Below, piece by piece: positions 47,868-61,400 of a stretch of 64,000 nt of DNA. The translations under genes and the position numbers were made by a program. The stretch comes from Lolium rigidum (lineage: Eukaryota; Streptophyta; Magnoliopsida; Poales; Poaceae). The notes beneath the pieces are model-generated. The model was not told the origin of the DNA. It searched no databases and saw only the letters and a program-made list of their open reading frames with translations. Each line of letters starts with the position of its first letter. Position 1 is the stretch's first letter. Location: positions 343,588,644 to 343,652,643 of the forward strand of contig NC_061514.1 in assembly GCF_022539505.1 (NCBI RefSeq), written 5' to 3'.

Positions 47868-48092
47868 CGGCGCCGTTGCCGGGAGATCAAGACACGCTGC
47901 AAGGGGAGTCTCCACTTCCCAATCTCTTTACTTTGTTTTTGTCTTGCTTTATTTTATTTACTACTTTGTTTGCTGCACTTATATCAAAACACAAAAAAAA
48001 TTAGTTGCTAGTTTTACCTTATTTACTGTCTTGCACTCTATATCAAAAACACAAAAAAATTAGTTACTTGCATTTAGTTTACTTTTGTTATC
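47868..48092 (+). promoter_or_regulatory. Element B primer-binding site and duplicated leader
   Basis: GGCGCCGTTGCCGGGAG (47870-47886) is complementary to the tRNA-Asp 3' end, with one G fewer than in element A. The leader then contains two units of about 70-80 bp, each ending in ACACAAAAAAATTAGTT (around 47990-48007 and 48048-48065), ahead of the gag start. Confidence 0.7.
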
Positions 48093-48962
48093 ATGTCTAG
48101 CTCTGTACCTGTTACTACTTCACTCGAGGAATTAGTTTTTACTTTTAAACAAGGGGATGAGGAAAGTTTTAAAGATGCTTGGTCCAGGATTTTTACTTCT
48201 TATCGTAAAGCTGAACCTCAAATGACTCTAAGTTTGCTCCTTAGTAATTTTTATTTTGGTCTTATGATTCGCTATAGATATGCCTTGGATGCTCTAGTGG
48301 GAGGAGATTTCCTTCATTGTAATGGGGATCAAGCTTTTAATGCCATAAAGAAGTTGGTTGCATCACATGATTCATCTAATAACTTTGATTCAGCCCTTAT
48401 TAGCATTCATAATAGATTAAACACTCTTGAGACAAGTGCATCTCGCTTAAATGAAAATTATGGATACATTTGTAATCGTCTTGATCAAGTTTTAGTGAAC
48501 TCTGAACCTTCATTGTGGAAACCTACTATTAAAATTGTCATAGGTGACCAAACTCTTCGTGCTAATTGTGATATTATGACTGAATTTTGCCTAATGCCTA
48601 AGGGTATTCATAAATCTTTGAAACTTTGGGAATTCACTGAAGGGGGAGAAGGAATAACTCTTATTGATAACTCTGTTATAATTTCTAAAGGGATAGCTGC
48701 GGGTGTGCATACAACCATTCTTGGGGTAACAATATCCATTGATTACCTTGTCATTGAATGCGCAGGAAGAGGACACATCACACTCGGAAGATCCCTGCTG
48801 AAACTATTGGGAGCAGTCGTAGACGTGAGAGAAGGCACCCTAAAATTCACCTCTACACCCGGGGGTAGCCATATATTCCCTAAGCCAAAGAGTAAGGACA
48901 AGAAAGGTAAAGGTAAAGCCCAAGGTAATGTCAATAATGCTCCACCCTTCGATAACACTTGA
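48093..48962 (+). CDS. Retrotransposon gag with degenerate protease domain (289 aa)
   Basis: Residues about 19-90 resemble the retrotransposon gag (capsid) domain, with FKDAWSRIFTSYRKAEPQ and FYFGLMIRYRYALDALVGG. Residues about 100-135 are helix-prone and may oligomerise. Residues about 146-251 look like a retropepsin-type aspartic protease: the C-terminal motif HITLGRSLLKLLGAVVDV is present. The expected catalytic Asp-Ser/Thr-Gly-like triad is replaced by CDIMTE (159-164), so it is probably inactive. The tail (263-278) is Lys/Gly-rich and may bind RNA. There is no zinc knuckle, RT, RNase H or integrase. The stop is followed by the same downstream sequence as in A and D, though their ORFs are unrelated. 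The frame is intact, suggesting recent activity or selection for gag. Confidence 0.8.
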   Translation: MSSSVPVTTSLEELVFTFKQGDEESFKDAWSRIFTSYRKAEPQMTLSLLLSNFYFGLMIRYRYALDALVGGDFLHCNGDQAFNAIKKLVASHDSSNNFDSALISIHNRLNTLETSASRLNENYGYICNRLDQVLVNSEPSLWKPTIKIVIGDQTLRANCDIMTEFCLMPKGIHKSLKLWEFTEGGEGITLIDNSVIISKGIAAGVHTTILGVTISIDYLVIECAGRGHITLGRSLLKLLGAVVDVREGTLKFTSTPGGSHIFPKPKSKDKKGKGKAQGNVNNAPPFDNT

Positions 48963-51549
48963 GTTACACTTTCTGCGCCTAGCTGAAAGGCGTTAAAGAA
49001 AAGCGCTTATGGGAGACAACCCATGTTTTTACTACAGTATTTTTGTTTTATATTTGAGTCTTGGAAGTTGTTTACTACTGTAGCAACCTCTCCTTATCTT
49101 AGTTTTATGATTTATTGTGCCAAGTAAAGTCTTTGATAGTAAAGTAAGTACTAGATTTGGATTACTGCGCAGTTCCAGATTTCTTTGCTGTCACGAATCT
49201 GGGTCTACCTCCCTGTAGGTAGCTCAGAAAATTAAGCCAATTTACGTGCACGATCCTCAGATATGTACGCAACTTTCATTCAATTTGGGCATTTTCATTT
49301 GAGCAAGTCTGGTGGCCTAATAAAATCCATCTTTACGGACTGTTCTGTTTTGACAGATTCTGCCTTTTATTTTGCATTGCCTCTTTTGCTATGTTGGATG
49401 AATTTCTTTGATCCATTAATGTCCAGTAGCTTTATGCAATGTCCAGAAGTTTTAAGAATGATTGTGTCACCTCTGAACATGTTAATTTTTATTGTGCACT
49501 AACCCTCTAATGAGTTGTTTCGAGTTTGGTGTGGAGGAAGTTTTCAAGGATCAAGAGAGGAGTATGATACAATATGATCAAGGAGAGTGAAAGCTCTAAG
49601 CTTGGGGATGCACCGGTGGTTCACCCCTGCATATTCTAAGAAGACTCAAGCGTCTAAGCTTGGGGATGCCCAAGGCATCCCCTTCTTCATCGACAACATT
49701 ATCAGGTTCCTCCCCTGAAACTATATTTTTATTCCGTCACATCTTATGCACTTTGCTTGGAGCGTCGGTTTGTTTTTGTTTTTATTTTGTTTGAATAAAA
49801 TGGATCCTAGCATTCACTTTGTGGGAGAGAGACACGCTCCGCTGTAGCATATGGACAAGTATGTCCTTAGGCTCTACTCATAGTATTCATGGCGAAGTTT
49901 CTTCTTTGTTAATTTGTTATACGGTTGGAATTGGAAAATACTACATGTAGTAACTCTAAAATGTCTTGGATAATTTGATACTTGGCAATTGTTGTGCTCA
50001 TGTTTAAGCTCTTGCATCATATACTTTGCACCCATTAATGAAGAAACACTTAGAGCTTGCTAATTTGGTTTGCATATTTGGTTTCTCTAGAGTCTAGATA
50101 ACATCTAGTATTGAGTTTTGAACAACAAGGAAGACGGTGTAGAGTCTTATAATGTTTACAATATGTCTTTTATGTGAGTTTTGCTGCACCGTTCATCCTT
50201 GTGTTTGTTTCAAATAACCTTGCTAGCCTAAACCTTGTATCGAGAGGGAATACTTCTCATGCATCCAAAATACTTGAGCCAACCACTATGCCATTTGTGT
50301 CCACCATACCTACCTACTACATGGTATTTATCCGCCATTCCAAAGTAAATTGCTTGAGTGCTACCTTTAAAATTCCATCATTCACCTTTGCAATATATAG
50401 CTCATGGGACAAATAGCTTAAAAACTATTGTGGTATTGAATATGTACTTATGCACTTTATCTCTTATTAAGTTGCTTGTTGTGCGATAACCATGCTTACG
50501 GGGACGCCATCAACTATTCTTTGTTGAATATCATGTGAGTTGCTATGCATGTCCGTCTTGTCTGAAGTAAGAGAGATCTGCCACCTTAATGGTTGGAGCA
50601 TGCATATTGTTAGAGAAGAACATTGGGCCGCTAACTAAAGCCATGATTCATGGTGGAAGTTTCAGTTTTGGACATATATCCTCAATCTCATATGAGAATA
50701 ATAATTGTTGTCACATGCTTATGCATTAAAGAGGAGTCCATTATCTGTTGTCCATGTTGTCCCGGTATGGATGTCTAAGTTGAGAATAATCAAAAGCGAG
50801 AAATCCAAAATGCGAGCTTTCTCCTTAGACCTTTGTACAGGCGGCATGGAGGTACCCCATTGTGACACTTGGTTAAAACATGTGTATTGCAAAGATCCGG
50901 TAGTCCAAGCTAATTAGGACAAGGTGCGGGCACTATTAGTATACTATGCATGAGGCTTGCAACTTGTAAGATATAATTTACATAACTCATATGATTTATT
51001 ACTACCGTTGACAAAATTGTTTCATGTTTTCAAAATAAAAGCTCTAGCACAAATATAGCAATCGATGCTTTCCTCTTTGAAGGACCATTCTTTTTACTTT
51101 TATGTTGAGTCAGTTCACCTATCTCTCTCCACCTCAAGAAGCAAACACTTGTGTGAACTGTGCATTGATTCCTACATACTTGCATATTGCACTTGTTATA
51201 TTACTCTATGTTGACAATTATCCATGAGATATACATGTTACAAGTTGAAAGCAACCGCTGAAACTTAATCTTCCTTTGTGTTGCTTCAATACCTTTACTT
51301 TGATTTATTGCTTTATGAGTTAACTCTTATGCAAGACTTATTGATGCTTGTCTTGAAGTACTATTCATGAAAAGTCTTTGCTTTATGATTCACTTGTTTA
51401 CTCATGTCATCACCATTGTTTTGATCGCTGCATTCATTACATATGTTTACAAATAGTATGATCAAGGTTATGATGGCATGTCACTTCAGAAATTATCTTT
51501 GTTATCGTTTTACCTGCTCGGGACGAGCGAGAACTAAGCTTGGGGATGC
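48963..51549 (+). other. Element B non-coding internal region and PPT
   Basis: No supported gene. Conserved with element A along its length. AAGCTTGGGGATGC occurs at about 49598-49611 and 49656-49669 and as the PPT next to the 3' LTR (51536-51549). The inverted repeat GGGGATGCC / GGCATCCCC lies around 49662-49682. Confidence 0.7.
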
Positions 51550-53137
51550 TGATACGTCTCCGACGTATCGATAATTTCTTATGATCCATGCCATATTATT
51601 GATGATACCTACATGTTTTATGCACACTTTATGTCATATTCGTGCATTTTCCGGAACTAACCTATTAACAAGATGCCGAAGAGCTAGTTGTCTGTTTTCT
51701 CGCTGTTTTTGGTTTCAGAAATCCTAGTAACGAAATATTCTCGGAATTGGACGAAATCAAGACCCGGGGTCCTATTTTGCCACGAACCTTCCGAAGACCG
51801 AAAGGGATACGAAGTGGGGCGACGAGGCGCCGCCACCATAGGGCCGCGCGGCCAGAGGGGGGCCCGCGCCGCCCTATGGTGTGGGCCCCTCGTCAGCCCT
51901 CCGACTCTGCCCTTCCGCCTACTAAAAGCCTCCGTCGTGAAACCCCTGATGGAAAAACCACGATACGGAAAACCTTCAAGAGACGCCGCCGCCGCCAATC
52001 CCATCTCGGGGGATTCTGGAGATCTCCTCCGGCACCCTGCCGGAGAGGGGATTCATCTCCCGGAGGACTCTACACCGCCATGGTCGCCTCCGGAGTGATG
52101 AGTGAGTAGTTCACCCCTGGACTATGGGTCCATAGCAGTAGCTAGATGCTTGTCTTCTCCTCATTGTGCTTCATTGTTGGATCTTGTGAGCTGCCTAACA
52201 TGATCAAGATCATCTATCTGTAATACTCTATGTTGTGTTTGTCGGGATCCGATGGATAGAGAATACCATGTTATGTTAATTATCAAGTTATTACATATGT
52301 GTTGTTTATGATCTTGCATGCTCTCCGTTATTAGTAGAGGCTCTGGCCAAGTTTTTGCTCTTAACTCCAAGAGGGAGTATTTATGCTCGATAGTGGGTTC
52401 ATGCCTGCATTGACACCTGGGAAGTTCTAAGGTTGTGTTGTGCTGTTGCCACTAGGGATAAAACATTGGCGCTATGTTCGAGGATGTAGTTGTTGATTAC
52501 ATTACGCACCATACTTAATGCAATTGTCTCGTTGTTTAGCAACTTAATACTGGAGGGGGTTCGGACGATAACTCGAAGGTGGACTTTTTAGGCATAGATG
52601 CGGTTGGATGGCGGTCTATGTACTTTGTCGTAATGCCCAATTAAATCTCACTTGTACTTATCATGACATGTATGTGCATTGTTATGCCCTCTCTATTTGT
52701 CAATTGCCCGACTGTAATTTTTTCACCCAACATACTTTTATCTTATGGGAGAGACACCTCTAGTGAACTGTGGACCCCGGTCCATTCTTTAATACTGAAA
52801 TACAAATCTGCTGCAATACTTGTTTTTACTGGTTTCTCTGCAAACAATCATCTTCCACACAATACGGTTAATCCTTTGTTACAGCAAGCCGGTGAGATTG
52901 ACAACCTCACTGTTTCGTTGGGGCAAAGTACTTTGGTTGTGTTGTGCAGGTTCCACGTTGGCGCCGGAATCTCTGGTGTTGCGCCGCACTACATCCCGCC
53001 GCCATCAACCTTCAACGTGCTTCTTGGCTCCTCCTGGTTCGATAAACCTTGGTTTCTTTCTGAGGGAAAACTTGCTGCTGTGCGCATCATACCTTCCTCT
53101 TGGGGTTCCCAACGAACGTGTGAAATACACGCCATCA
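51550..53137 (+). repeat. 3' LTR of element B
   Basis: 1588 bp, starting TGATACGTCTCCGACG and ending GCCATCA directly before the ACTAC duplication. Confidence 0.93.
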
Positions 53138-55496
53138 ACTACTTACATGGTAGAGATAGAAATCATATATGATTCACCTGAGAATCGTTATGTGATGGAC
53201 TAGAATATCATAAATACTTAGGAGGAGTTTAATAAGAAGTCAGACGTTCAATAATAGTGCAAGATTTGTGTTCCAAAACCATGGGAAGTGTGCCAAGCAC
53301 ATCATGACCATAGTCTTATGATAATATAAACACTTGGAATTATATAGGAGCTATATTTCCATAGTATGTGTTTAGAGTAGCAATGTTAGAACCTAGACAT
53401 ATCATGTGAGATAGTCCTCAACAAAATGGAAGTTAAGTAGTACTTCCAGAGAAAATTAGATTAACTTTAACTTCCTAGCCTACTTTGTTCCAAGTTTATC
53501 TCATTGCAAATGTGCAATTAAGGTAAAGGTTGAGCCAAATAGTAGAATTCTCTATATTCGTGCTAAGTATCACGATATAAACCTATATTATGTGGTGTTC
53601 TATACTACACATCAGAGCCTGATGTTTAGAGATGTCTTACTCAACAATCATATTCGGGCTTATGATGATGTGTATTATAAGCACAAAGCTGAATCTTCTT
53701 GGATTTTATTGGATTTTCATTGTTTGACTAGATCCATACATGAAGTTTGACTTTGGTATGCAAATGCATGTTGCAATATCAAGTTCTTACTTGATGCTAT
53801 AGATTTAGAGGGTAATAGTATTCGTGTGAGGAAGTGACGAATTCTGAATATTTTGAAGACAAGATGAAGGTTCATCAGAAGAAATGAGTAAAATTGTGGG
53901 AAGCAACCACAATATTCAGAAGGAAGTACCAACCAAAACTCATGCTTTACCTCAACATAGGAGTACTTTAGTACATAGGAAGCATGAAGGTGAGAAATAT
54001 GATGACTGTGGAGTAGTAGAAGTAGAACCATGGTCATTATGGAAGAGGGAATGCATGGGAAATCACTTAGGATACTATATTCATAGTGTCAGCTAGTGAT
54101 TTTCTTGCAAAATAAACCCTGAATGAAGGAAGATGATATATGAAACCATAGCAGACATAAGAAGACCATAGTCGATATCAGAAGACCACAATTGGTATAA
54201 TATCAATACTACGAGATAAAGTAGAAGATGTCTCGTCCAGTTGATCAGAACCTATAATAGAATCCATTTTTAGATATCAAATAGCCACAGTTGGTATAAT
54301 AACCACAGCTGGTATAAGTTGGTATTACAAATAGTCCATGATTTAATTAGTTGTAACAAAAGTTTGTGAACAAATAAAGTTTTGTCAGCCAAATAACTAT
54401 GACCTATGATCCTTTAGCCGAAGGATTCACATTGGATGTCCACAATTGAGTGGATACACCACAAAGTTTCTTCGCAAAACCTTAGAGGAAAATAAATTAT
54501 AAACAAGACCTATACCAATATTCTAATCATAAGTCCAATAGTTGGAAGAAAAGGAGTTGAAGACCATAAGAAAAACTCTAAGGGGTAGAGTAAAGATTGA
54601 GTTGGATATACAATAACTCAATACTTTGAGCATAATAGAAGAAGAAGGTCTGAACTGAGAGGAAGTTCAATCTTATTTTCATAAGATTGTTGAACAATAC
54701 CTTCAGAAGAAGGTCAGACCAGAAGCCGAGGTTCATACCTCGAGGACGTAAGAAGTGGATTATAACTTGAGCAAGTGAGTAATATCTACCCAGAAGTATT
54801 TAAGCTCAAGTAAGTCAAAAATAAAGAAGTTGGACGAAGGAAATATCAGAGACCAAATATAGCTCAAGGAGGTCAAAGACTGAAGGGATTTGACCATACC
54901 GTAATCCAGAGACTACATGAAAGATTCCTTTCATGGAACCTAAATGAATCTAAAGAGTTATAGGTATCAATTATAAACCATGATTGGATGGACTAAATGA
55001 GTCTAATCCATTCTTAGAGGAAATTAAACCATCATAACCATTTCCATGGTAAGTACCTTACCAAGTACCATTATTGCAGTTTTGGTAGTAAGGGAAAACA
55101 AAGACCTATTTTATCAAATAGGAGAATGTTATCCAATTAGTCCTCAATAAAGACTGCCAGGATAAGAAGAAGTCCCAATCATTGAATCTTCAATGAGATA
55201 GGAAACAAGATTATAATAGTTGGAAAAAAATCAATGAATCAAAGTAAGAGCCATGGTTCAGAGATGGGTATTATTAGATTCCAGAGAAAAATCATAGAAT
55301 TGGAGTAAGAACTAATGTTCAGAGACAAACACTAATGGATTCCAGGAAGAATCTGGACAAGGGATATATTTAAATATATCCAACAAGATCAACACGGAGT
55401 TCGAGAAAAGATATAGTCTGCACAAGTCAGATCCACACTCCGAAACGTGAGAGAGATCAAACTTCGAGGACGAAGTTTAGTTTAAGGGGTAGAGAC
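53138..55496 (+). other. Element E internal region, right part, with PPT
   Basis: Non-coding and AT-rich, with no frame above about 110 codons. Short phrases such as CCACAGTTGGTATAAT recur (54180-54345) and echo the primer-site region. The purine-rich AAGGGGTAGAGAC just before 55497 is the likely polypurine tract. Confidence 0.65.
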
Positions 55497-58400
55497 TGTA
55501 ATATCCCAGGTATTGGGGTTACAAAAATAGAGGAAACAGATGTGTGCATCGCATTCATGCATAGAAAATCTGGGGAATTTTCGCGCTTTAAAGTAAAACA
55601 ATCCACGATGAATCGAAGTTTCACTTGACCTTGGTGGAATTGAAGTAGCTCATCAAGTCAAGCACTATAAACCTCAATGTGACTTTGTTAAAACCTTGTT
55701 TTGGGTAGAGATGATTTGATCCAAGGGGTTAGATCAAATGGAACTAATAATCAACACAACAACACCTTACTCAATGATCAACTACTTGATCTTATAACAA
55801 ATCATAATATGGTAATCCTTGTCATAACATATGACACCAATTCAATTGCAAATCAAGTAACAACAAAATGGAGAAACCATTCTTGACTTATCTTCTCCAT
55901 GTCTTAAACTAATCCATGCACTTGTCATAAACCCTATGATATCCATTCTACTGTAACCTTGGAAACAAGACAAGGAGATTCAACTTAAGAAATATATATT
56001 CTTCCCTATTCCAAATAGATTTACATCAAACCTAGAGAGGTGAGAGTTCTATTATAATTATTAAAGAAGCAATAACAAAACTTGAGTTAAACCTTGGATA
56101 TATATCCAAGTATTCAAATCATCATCTTCAAGACAACCCTAGAGAGAGATAACCATTAATGTTAAACATAGATCTTGATGATCACATCAACCTCTATGGA
56201 GCCTAATATTAGGTTAGCATTGAAGTCCTTCCCAAATGAGAGAGACCATCCATACTAATCCTAGTTCTATCTATTCAAATATCCAAATGGTTAAACCATC
56301 AGTTCTTGAGGGAACTTTAAGTAAATATCTCAGGCATTCCCTGGGATATAAAACTATTTAGACAACCATAACCATGACCATCCTAGAAAGTAAAATAGAA
56401 GTGATATATCCTAGTTGATCAAGACAATGCTTGATCATGGAAGTGAGAACCCATTCCATTAGAAATAATTTAGGAAGCCAAATCTTGATCATTATAAATT
56501 AAGTGATGATCATAAACCCTAAGAACTTGAGGTATTGAGAATAAACCCTAATAGGATAAGTAGATATCATTCACCACATGAAATCTTAGGGAGGTAACTA
56601 GTAAACAACCCTAGGCTTAAATCCTATCTTTTACTTGTGAACCATTTGGTGATCATAAGTAGAATCCTACCATACCTATATTTCATAAAACAAAGAACCT
56701 AAGAAAACCTTAGAGTAAAACTACATATTTAATATGGTGAGAAACCATCCATCAATATGACCAAAGTTAACTATAAAAAGAACTATAACCATTGTAGTTA
56801 CTTTAATGATAAGTTGGGAGTAATAAAAGAAGTTAATTGGTAGAAGAGAAAACCAATTCTCAAATCTTTAGTAATTAGGGAAGCACATGAAATATTGAGC
56901 AAGTAAACACCTTACCATGGTTAGGGGAGATTAAACCCTAGCACATGCAATATGGAGACACCCCATCTCTATAACCTAAAATTATATCTCAACCCTAGTT
57001 ATTGTATCACTATGGTGATTACAATATAAACCTAGACCATAATATAGAATCAAATCCATGGCCATTATGTAAATATCATTAAAACCCTGGAATGGCATAT
57101 TAATGAAAGCTTATGCTCCACATATTAAACCTGAGAAAAACCCTTGTGTTACATCTTATAATTAAGATCATATGTGTGACCAACCACTTATCCTTATAAT
57201 TAAAGACAAACCAAGATGAGAGTAGTACCTACTCTAGATATTTTAAGGTGATATTAAACTATAATAATAGTACTAAAATTTGAAGGAGTTCTAGTAGAAT
57301 TTCCAATTTATTAACATATAACTATGCACATAAAATAATAGGCAAGTGATCACTCCCCAAATGGAAACCAAGTCCTAATACAACCTCTCGAATTACCTTG
57401 AGTTCAAAGTATTAACTCTAATCATTCCCAAACAGAATTGATTCCTAAGAAAAAGAAAATTAAAATATAAACTCATGTCCAATTGCTATTTTGAATAAGC
57501 ACATATGTATAAACTCAATCTAATATAAGATAATTGCTTCAAATGGAATAGTGGTGTAATAACCATTGCACTAATCCTTGTATGAATTAAATGAGCTATA
57601 CCTGCTAGATAGAAAATAATTCAAATCTGAATTCAAAACAGAATTCAAAACAATGAATAAAAACAGAAGATAAAAGAAAAAGAGAGAAAGGGGCTTACCT
57701 GGACCTTACCTGGCCAAGCAGCCCAGCACCACCGTCCACCAGCAGTCCACCAAGTGCAGCCCAACCCGAGCCCAAGGCCACCACAAGTCAGCCCAGCCCA
57801 CCGTAACCTTCGTAAAAAGAAAATAGAAGAAGAAAAGCTTCTTCTTCCACCTCCGTCCGCTCGCCACCGCGGCGATGCCAGTCGGCGCCGGCCACGCCGT
57901 CGATAAGGATTGCCGGACGTCGCCAATCCTCCCAGAGCCTCGTCTTAAACCTCTCACGTCCGTGCTTATCCGAACTCGCCAAGATTCGTGCCCGAATCAT
58001 GCACCGACATCGTCGTGCATCCCGGCCAGTCATCGCCGTCGAGCCGACGCTCCAAGCCTCACCATGAGCTATAAATGTTCTCTGAGATTCCCCGACGAAC
58101 CCTAATGTCACTCCGATCACTCAATCATCCTCTAACCCTCTCCTTCTCTCGCCATCCTCACTTTCTGGCCGCCGGAGTCGGAGAAGAAGCCGACGTTTGG
58201 CGCCACCCCGGCACCGGTGCGCAAGTCCTAGAGATGCGCCTTGTCGAGTAGAGCCTCCGGGAGGAAGATAGCATCCGGGGAGCAGGTGTATGATGCCAAT
58301 TTAGCAATTCCCTTTCACAGTTCATCCCCGGCATAGATGAGATTGAGCTCGTCTCCATCCACGATTGTCGTCGCCGACCACCTCATCAGATCCAGGGTAT

Positions 58401-61400
58401 GATTACGCACCTGTAGCACTTTAAATTGCATCAAATGGTCCACCGTAGCCCCATTTCGCTATCTGGCCGGAGCTGCACCGCCGCAGACACGATCTCCGGC
58501 GATGCTCCGGTGGTCCCGTCGCACAACCAACACCACCAGTAGCCTCGGTGCGAAGGGGGGGTTCGGAAAATCCTATTCGCGCGTCCTGGGAAGCCTTAAA
58601 ACGGCGGCGCCGTCATCGGCTATCCGCCGGCGTTGAGCCGCCGATCAAGTCGACGTGGCCGTGGGGCCGCATCGAGTTCATTGACCAGTCGTTGCCTGCG
58701 TGGCAACTGACTTGGTCAATGACCCCACCAGTCAGTCTATGTAGGTAGAACCCAACCGGTACGTTTAGTAATTTAGATTATTGCATAATTCCAGAAAATA
58801 TCTGCAACTTTGTAAATACATAGAGAATTCATAACAACTCAGAAAAATACAAATGAGATATAAAAATGATCCTAAAAATAATATCTATCAAATAAAAATA
58901 TAATATAAATTTTTATTTTTAACAAAAATTTAATTGTTTTAAACTTAATATTAAGTCTTTTCTTTTAATCTTAATTGAATTAAAATTCAATAATTAGGAA
59001 AAATTATCCAAATTAAAGAAAACCAGTAACTAAATAAAGAAAACATTAAAACTAATTTTCTTTATTTATTTGTTGTGTTAAATTCTTATTAAAGGGATTT
59101 AAACCCTAATTAATAATTACCTTAATTAGGAACTCTTTAAAAATAATAAAGGCACAAATCAAATATTATTTTATTTCAGAATTATTAATAACTTCAACTT
59201 ATTTAATGAAGTTATTAATCCAAGAATTACAGGGTAATTAGGAAACCCTAATTCCATTGAAACAAAGTGATAACCTCATCATTTCATGTGTAATCCTAAA
59301 ACCCTAATACCATTTAGACCCTAGATCAATTACTTCTTATGAAACCTAAATTGTTCCCAAATTTAAACCTAAGTAACATGTGATCATGTTACTTCACCAA
59401 TAAACATAGATTCATATTTAGCAACTAAATACTAGTTCAAATCCACATAAAATATGGGAACCCTATCACTACTAATCAGCATCCCATGTGTTCATTTAAA
59501 TCAAACCTAACTCTTATTACCAAGGATCTTATCTTTACTCTTCCATGCTTAGCATCACACCATTGTGATGAACCCTAATAGCAACCATGCCCATTATCCT
59601 ACATTACCTAACCATACTCCACTAAACCCTATCAGTATGAGATAATTATTAATCATCCTATTTAGGAAACCACCATTCATCACTTAATAGAACCAACAGT
59701 AAAACCTAGACCACTTCAACCCTAATTGATATACTTCTTATTATTTAAGAAGTATGTTCTTCAAAAGTTATTCTTTTGAAGAAAATAAGGAATCATCATC
59801 AACCCTGCTTATAAGGACCTATAAACCCTAGCCAGCTATCACTAGCAAGATAAACCAACCTTGACAACAACCATGTATAATGAATTGCTTAGGATGCCTA
59901 AGCTTATCTCAACCTTACAAGCCCTAGTTGTTGATGAATCCAACTATGTTGTGATCCATCTTATACTTACTCCAGAAACCACTTGGAACCAGAATAAATT
60001 ATTGCAACCCACAAACCTAATTACCATACTTGTTCTTTATCAAATTACATGTTCTTCAAAAGTTATTCTTTTAAAGTATAGGATAATCAATCATTAACCA
60101 TGCTATATAATACTAAAACTAACCACTGTTCCTTACTTGTTAACATTATGCCAATAATCATTCTCTTTGTGATCAATTGATTACTATGCCTTAGTATCTA
60201 CCTGTTTATAATACCAAGTAATCACACCTGAACAAGAACCTTGTCTGTGAATCACTCTAAAAGTACAACACACCCTAAACCAATCATTACCACTCACTAA
60301 TCCTAAATCATCGGGGTTAGGACACGCTTAGAACGATTGCATCTCATACTTATGCATTATTGCATCCTTGCCAATCTTTTAAACATCGTCCTTACCGGAC
60401 GATGATGCTATTTCAGAATTTGGAGTTATTGCGTATCGAAGACCTTGTCCGCATAATCTTGCAGTCAAGAAAGGCAAGTTCATCACTTGCTCATGTCATT
60501 TGAGTATTTCTATCAAATTACTTGCAAAGTATTATGGTTATCACTATTGCATAAAAATCAAAACCACTACTTTCATAACTATGAATATGACTATGTGGTG
60601 GGCAATGGAACCATGGATTGTGTTGATATGGTGGAGGTTCCATTGCAAGGGTTTATATCCATCTAGGATTAAACAACAAATGTCGCCGAGTGATTCTTGT
60701 GCCGTAATACCCGTGTTAACCATAAGATCCGGAGTGGGACGGAGTAGTCAAAAGTGTTTCCACCTCTCGTTCATCAACGGATGCGCTTTACCGTAGACAC
60801 TTGTATCTGTCGGCGGCAAGCGGTAGGCTGGGGAAGCCTTAAGTCCCCACGGCACGGTCCGTAGACACTTGTCGTTCGAAGAACAAGCGGTAGGCCGGGG
60901 AAGCCTTAAGTCCCCACGGTATTGCGGTCTATGATGGGTTGCGGCCACCAGCGTAGGAGTGTATGGTAGAGCCCAGACATCGTTGTCGTGGTCGGGGTCC
61001 ACCTTGAAATCTACAGGAATAATGGGACCGACGTGGACCCAGGGTCGGCGCATGCAACAACGGGGTGGGTGTTCGAGGTAGCGGAGGAACATGATTGGCT
61101 AGACCTTATACCGGGCCTCACACCAAAGGAAGTGTGGACGAGAACATGACTCGGTTGGCACCAAGGTTAAGATCTCTTATGGGTAAAGCAACACACCTCT
61201 GCAGAGTGTAAAGAACCGTGACCTGTCACTCCCTGTTCCGGGATATGGAACTGCGAACGCTGCCGGAAAGGAGCTCCATGAAGTTCTAGTAAACCGGTGA
61301 AGGCTGACGGACATAGTTCTTCTGAATAAAAGTAACCTTTTGAAGAAATGGTTATGAAAACTTGCATTGGTATTAGACTTTCTGGTCTAATGCTGTAGCT

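Larger units (their letters stand above)
46257..53137 (+). mobile_element. Element B: youngest Athila-like insertion, gag-carrying
   Basis: ACTAC flanks both sides (46252-46256, 53138-53142). LTRs of 1599 and 1588 bp read TGATACGTC...GCCATCA. The 3.7 kb internal region holds a tRNA-Asp-type primer site, one 289-codon ORF and long non-coding sequence nearly identical to that of element A. It is the innermost element of the nest and so the last to insert. Confidence 0.93.
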
